Part shown: one piece after another, positions 59,210-64,000 of the stretch
Layout: each line of letters starts with the position of its first letter
How positions within the stretch are numbered: position 1 is the first letter of the stretch
Assembly: GCA_024291935.2 (NCBI GenBank)
Contig: CM044311.1
Location: 16,577,001 to 16,641,000 of the forward strand
Direction of reading: 5' to 3'
DNA from: Okapia johnstoni
Taxonomy: Eukaryota; Chordata; Mammalia; Artiodactyla; Giraffidae
Length of the DNA: 64,000 bases
Position numbers and translations under genes: made by a program
The notes under the pieces: model-generated
The model's input: the letters and a program-made list of their open reading frames with translations, nothing else
The model's database searches: none
What the model was told of the DNA's origin: nothing

Positions 59210-59681
59210 TTGCCAACAAAGGTCTGTATAGTCAAAGCTGTGGTTTTTCCAATAGTCATGAATGGATGTGAGAGTTGGACCATAAAGAAGGCTGAGCAGT
59301 GAAGAACTGATGCTTTTGAACTGTGGTGTTGGAGAAGACTCTTAAGAGTCTCTTAAACTGCAGGGAGATCAAACCAGTCAATCTTAAAGGAAATCGATCC
59401 TGAATATTCATTGGAAGGACTGATGCTGAAGCTGAAGCTCCAATACTTTGGCCAACTGATGCAAAGAGCTGACTCATTGGAAAAGACCCTGATTACTGGG
59501 AAAGATTGAAGGCAGGAGAAGGGGACGACAGAGGATCAGATGGTTGGATGGCATCACCGACTCAATGGGCATGAGTTTGAGCAAGCTCTGGAAGATGGTG
59601 ATGGACAGGGAAGCCTGGTGTGCTACAGCCCATGAGGTTGCAAAGAGTCAGACATTACTGAGCAACTAACCAACACCACAA
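59210..59681 (+). mobile_element. BovB LINE (sense) inside the old L1
   Basis: 'tttgccaacaaaggtctgtatag' to 'gagcaactaaccaac'. 472 bp, 3' end. Flanked by attcacct at 59202-59209 and 59682-59689, with L1 on both sides. 5'-truncated. Confidence 0.92.
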
Positions 59682-60500
59682 ATTCACCTACGAAAAGACA
59701 TCTTTGTTTCTTCCATGGTTTGGCAATTGTGAATAAAGCTTCTGTAGACATCTTGTGCAAACTTTTGTTGGACATAAGTTTCCAACTCCTTTGGAAACTA
59801 TCAAGAAACATAATTGCTAGATTGTATGGTAAGGGTATGGTTAGTTTTGTAAGAAGACATCAAACCGTCCTCTAAAGTGGCTGTGCCAGTTTGTTATCTC
59901 AATAACAGTGTAGGAGAATTCCTGTTGCTTCACACATCTTCTCTCATTGTTAATGTCAGTGTTTCAGATTTTGGTCATTTTAATAGGAATTTAATGGTAT
60001 CTACTATTTTCATTTGCATTTCTTTGATAAAGTGATGTGAAACATTTTTTAATATGCTTAGCTGTCATCTGTGGATCCTCTCTGATGATGTGTCTGTTAA
60101 GGCCATTGCTTCATTTAAAAATTTTGAAGTTGTATTTTAAAAAAGTGCCATTATACCCAAGGTCATCTAAGTTTTCTCCTGTGTTATATTCTACGAGAAT
60201 TTTATGGTTTTGTGCATTTAGGCCTCTGACCCATTTTGAGTTAATCTTTCCTAAAAAGATGCAATATTTATATCTGGATTCTTCTCCTTTTTGGGTACAC
60301 AGATGTTCAGTTGTTCCAGTACCATTTGTTGAAGAGACTGTCTTTACTTCATTGTGTTGTCTTTGTTCTGTGTCAAAGATCAGTTGACTGTATTTATGGG
60401 TGTCTATTTCTGGACTCCATTCCCTTCTGTTGATCTCCTTGTCTGTTCTTTCACCAATTCCACTCTGTCTTGATGACTGTAGTTTTATAGTAAGTCTTGA
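59682..60500 (-). mobile_element. Old L1, antisense (right part)
   Basis: 'gttggacataagtttccaactcc', 'tcatttgcatttctttgataaagtgatg', 'gtttattttttgaggc'-like to 'gatgactgtagttttatagtaagtc'. Continuous with the 58.6-59.2 kb part in L1 order. The 116-residue plus-strand frame 60037-60387 is an antisense L1 frame. Confidence 0.85.
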
Positions 60501-60904
60501 AATTAGTTAACAACAGTTATCCAACTTTTTTCTTCTATCATGTTAATTTATTACTAACTCTAGCTTAATCAGAACCACTTTTAAAATACAAAATTGCTTA
60601 CAAGCAGCCAGCAAATGCATAGAAAGATGAAATAAAAAGAATATATGTAGAATAATTCAGATCATGCCATGTCATAAGTCATGGTGAATTACTAAAGAAT
60701 TGATTCAAGGTTTTCCTGATTACTACTAGCTGGAAAATAAGAACAAATCTAGCCTTCCCCAGTGTTCCCTATCTCAAAAATAGTTTGTGATTGATCAATT
60801 CTGTGAAGGGAACACATTTGATATTTCTTTCTTATATCATCCTTCATATCAAATGTATCACGAAGGCCTGTTGATTGTACCTGTGGTGAGGGTGAATGGG
60901 GAGA
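60501..60904. other. Anonymous AT-rich sequence
   Basis: No gene or repeat recognised. Confidence 0.45.
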
Positions 60905-61592
60905 CTAAAAAAACGGACTCGAAACTCAACATTAAAAAAACTAAGATCGTGGCATCCAGTCCCATCTCTTCATGGCAAATAGAAGGGGAAAAAGTAGAAG
61001 CAGTGACAGATTTTATTTTCTTGGGCTCCAAACTCACTGTGGATGATGACTGCAGCCATGAAATTGAAAGACTTGCTCTTTGGAAGAAGAGCTATGACAA
61101 ACTTAGATAGCATATTAAGGAGTAGAGACATCACTTTGCCAACAAAGTTTCCTATAGTCAAGGCTATGGTTTTTCCAGTAGTCATGTACTGATGTGAGAG
61201 TTGGACAATAAAGAAGGCTGAGTACCAAAGAGTTGATGATTTCAAATTGTGGTGCTGGAGAAGACTCTTGAGAGTCTCTTGGACTACTAAGAGAGCAGTC
61301 CTAAAGGAAATCAATCCTGAATATTCATTGGAAGGACTGATGTTAAAGCTGAAGCTCCAATACTTTGGTAACCTGATATGATGAGCTGACTCATTGGAAA
61401 AGACCCTGATGCTGGGAAAGATTGAGGGTAAGAGGAGAAAGGGGGCAACAGAGGATTAGATGACTAGATAGCATCACCAACTAACATGAATTTGAGCAAA
61501 CTCTAGGGAATAGTGGAGGATAGAGGAGTCTGGCATGCTGTAGTCCATAGGGCCTCAAAGAGTCAGACATGACTTAGCTAGTGAACAACATG
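60905..61592 (+). mobile_element. BovB LINE (sense), 688 bp
   Basis: 'cgaaactcaacattaaaaaaactaagatcgtggc' to 'gcctcaaagagtcagacatgac'. The plus frame 60787-61110 includes the post-YADD RT region (LNIKKTKIVASSPISSWQ, FIFLGSKLT) and ends at a TAG; the rest is out of frame. Diverged. Confidence 0.92.
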
Positions 61593-61624
61593 TCTCTTAA
61601 ATCTGTTCACTTGTCATTATCTCC

Positions 61625-62090
61625 ACCATCACTAGTGAGTCAAACCATTATCTCTGGCCTGAACTATTGCAAAATCCTCCCATTCAGTTCATTTTTCATC
61701 TTGCCTTGAGAAATGCATCCTTACAAGGCAAAGTAGAATATGTCATTGCTCACAGTTGCCTCAACCCTACTTATTTCTGACTCTATCCTCCTTCCATATT
61801 ATATTGTTTTCACCTTCAAACATACAACATCATTTACTTACTTCTTGTCTTCGCTAACACATATTTGCAAATATCCAAACATTGGCCTATCGTAGATTGA
61901 CAACATATATTTGTAGAATGGCTCTTGAGTGCTCTTAGGATGAAGACCAAAGCTCTTTACATGGTAAACAAGTTTCTACATTGTCTCACCTGCTTTCTCC
62001 TCCATTCCCATATCACCTACGCCTACTCCTCATTTTTTCTACTCTAAATTCACTAGTCTTCTAGATCTGTTACCCAAAATTCAGCAAAAT
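61625..62090 (+). mobile_element. L2 LINE fragment (ancient)
   Basis: 'tctctggcctgaactattgc', 'gctcttaggatgaagaccaaagctc', 'gtctcacctgctttctcctccattc' follow the L2 3' region in order. Positions 62400-62470 (tcatgaaagcaattatgtattc) may be its continuation. Confidence 0.6.
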
Positions 62091-62811
62091 GCAGCAGAAT
62101 AGGGAATAGAAAATCTTACGTTCCTGAGCAACAATCTGTGAGGCTGCAAAAAACAAAATGCACTTGGTAATAGCTAATCAAAGTGGGAAAAATTACATAA
62201 TGTTATTCACAGAAACATTTAATCTTAGCAGTACTACTACATCTTTGGCAAATTTCAATTTTTTGCCTCAATAATGTTCAAGCAGTTTATAGTTCCCTTA
62301 TCAATCATCAATTTTTTGATGAAATCTTCCCAAACAGCAGAAGACTGTTCTTTCCCAAAGAAATCATATTTTAATTTACAGCTATACATGATTTCATCCT
62401 GAAAGTTGTCATCTCTATTGGGATACAAGTTTCATGAAAGCAATTATGTATTCTAGAGTCTTTGTACTAGAAAATAATTAATTAGTATTTACTTATATCA
62501 CTTGTAAGCTTTTGATGACAAGGAAAAGAAATAGAGACAAATGCAATAGCATATCAATCAATAGTCCTAATTCCCAAAGAGAATAAAGAATGCTTTCTCT
62601 TAGCTGAAAGCAAAGAAATAATTGTAGAGAAATTATCACGAATATTCATCTGTTTCCTATTGATTTTAAATACTTCTTTGGAGATGCTAACACAATATAA
62701 TAGAAATGATGAAAATAGTGAACACCGGTTTTCAGTGAAATCTCATTACAAATATCATGTATGAGAAAGACAAAAGAAGATGAAAGAGGAATGACAGCTT
62801 GGAGACTTCAT
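62091..62811. other. Anonymous AT-rich sequence
   Basis: No gene or repeat other than the possible L2 tail at 62400-62470. Confidence 0.45.
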
Positions 62812-62823
62812 TTAGTTTCTTCA

Positions 62824-63034
62824 GGTTTCCCTGATGGCTCAGCAGGTAAAGAATCCACCTGCATTATAGGAGTCACAGGAGACATGGGTTCAATCCCTGG
62901 GTCAGAAAGATCCCCTGGAAGAGGAAATGGCATCCCACTCTAGTATTATTGCCTTAAAAATGCCATGGGCAGAAGGGCCTGGAGGGTTACAGTCCGAAGA
63001 GTCACAAAGAGTTGGACACTACTGAGCAGACATG
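62824..63034 (+). mobile_element. Bov-tA SINE with TSD
   Basis: Full-length sense copy with intact ggttcaatccc box near 62888. Flanked by ttagtttct at 62812-62820 and 63035-63043. Confidence 0.92.
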
Positions 63035-63100
63035 TTAGTTTCTCCATCATCAATAATTTTAATCCCATCACTCTGAGTAATATTATATAAAGAATTTACT

Positions 63101-63139
63101 TTATATATATATGTATATATATATATATGTACATATATA
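63101..63139. repeat. TA-rich microsatellite
   Basis: tatatatatatgtatatata-type repeat with three tgt/gta interruptions. Confidence 0.9.
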
Positions 63140-64000
63140 AGGAATAATACAATAAATAGATACTTGCTATTAACCAGTGAACACTGCATTTATGCATGTG
63201 TGTATAATGCAAATCATTTCAACAGTCAAATTTTGATGCACTGAACTTTGAAATACATGATTGATGGCCTTATTGCAAGTTGATAATCCTTTAAAAGTAA
63301 CCTCAGAGTTATTGTTTCTTGGTTCCATGTGGTTCTATAGTTAAGTCCCTAGGAATGCAGGAAATCAACAAAGCCAGCTGTGGGCATGTGGTACTCATCT
63401 GATGATAGCCATACCTGAACCTGCACTGAAAAAAAGCATTGGGCATATGAAAGTTTGAATGACTGCCAGACGTAGCAACCAAACACTGTTAAGTTAAAAT
63501 GTAATATTTTGGATTTTTTCCCACAGTGAGCAGAGACAGTTAAATTTGCCTCTTCGACTTTATTTCTATGGCCTACTGCTTAACAAGTTTTTATTTTTGC
63601 ACTGAATTAACTATTTCCTGTTGGCTAATACCATTTCGATGAATTTTATTTCTTATTCATTTCATCTGAAAGTTCCTGAATTTTTATTTCTTGGCCTCAT
63701 TTTGATTTTGGTTTAAATCTCCCTTTACTACTTTTTTCTTAGGGCCCTGAGTACAGTCCATTTCTATCATAGACTCAGTTTGACTTGCTTTTCTTGTATT
63801 GTCCTAGTATAGCTCTCTTATCTTTTGGTGGAAAAACAAAGATATTGATCAGGTTCATTTTTATGGACTGGAAATCACTTATTTCATAGGATAAATTTAT
63901 TCTATCTTTGCTTCCAGAAATCATCAGCAATATCCTTTAATTATTGAAGACTGTGGAGAAGATGTGTTTGTATAAAACAACAAGATAACAGCCTTTCTCC
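63140..64000. other. Anonymous AT-rich sequence
   Basis: No gene or confident repeat to the window end. Confidence 0.45.

Noticed and set aside
59210..61592. Two BovB copies as a tandem duplication
   Set aside because: They start at different points of the element, have different flanks, and the first sits in L1 with its own TSD; they are separate insertions.
1..64000. CRISPR array, operon, phage or bacterial defence system
   Set aside because: No regularly spaced repeats with unique spacers, no ribosome-binding sites or compact gene strings; the repeat content is purely ruminant nuclear.

Overview
The window is AT-rich mammalian nuclear DNA from a ruminant, most likely a bovid (cattle, buffalo, sheep or goat; I cannot separate these). 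The repeat content shows this: many tRNA-Glu-derived Bov-tA / BovA-type SINEs, ART2A-type dimeric SINEs, at least ten copies of the BovB (RTE-clade) LINE, CHR-type cetartiodactyl SINEs, ruminant-type L1 and two palindromic ruminant mariner derivatives. I find no intact host protein-coding gene, no rRNA or tRNA gene, no CRISPR array and no bacterial-style operon. It reads as an intergenic or intronic gene desert. Nearly all long open frames belong to retrotransposons or are chance frames in repeats.

Layout. 0-8.6 kb: anonymous sequence with scattered Bov-tA SINEs, one ART2A dimer (5.86-6.12 kb), L1 3' tails (2.36 and 4.26 kb) and an old MIR. 8.6-9.74 kb: antisense BovB with a large internal deletion. 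11.35-11.95 kb: CHR SINE and a short antisense L1 tail with target-site duplications (TSDs). 14.6 kb: a 73-bp alternating purine-pyrimidine (Z-DNA-type) tract. 15.4-17.4 kb: BovB next to an old L1 that holds a nested MaLR LTR. 18.03 kb: mariner hairpin. 18.9-21.4 kb: the longest stretch with no recent insertion. 21.4-24.4 kb: a young ART2A, then a 5'-inverted (twin-primed) L1 with its own SINE insertion. 24.9-31.8 kb: SINEs, three BovB copies, an ERV solo-LTR fragment and a second mariner hairpin.

32.1-40.17 kb: the dominant feature, an essentially full-length ~8 kb L1 on the + strand. It has a CpG-rich 5' UTR carrying a BovA-like segment, an ORF1 cut by a nonsense codon, and an ORF2 with frameshifts, stops and loss of the first catalytic aspartate of the reverse transcriptase. 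40.4-48.8 kb: SINEs, an ancient L1, an MLT1-like LTR and CA/TA microsatellites. 49.3-52.3 kb: a rearranged L1, a SINE and the longest BovB (2.25 kb, antisense). 54-64 kb: old L1, two BovB copies in sense, ERV-type LTR relics, ART2A and CHR SINEs, L2, and a terminal Bov-tA.

How the parts relate. BovB copies and Bov-tA SINEs share the same 3' tail, consistent with the known use of BovB machinery by these SINEs. L1 and BovB copies supply the only protein-like sequence and all are broken. The features with the best chance of present function are the two mariner-derived hairpins (candidate ruminant miR-2284/2285-like precursors), the L1 CpG-rich promoter region and the Z-DNA tract. Repeat family names come from recognition of consensus-like sequence by eye, not from a database search.
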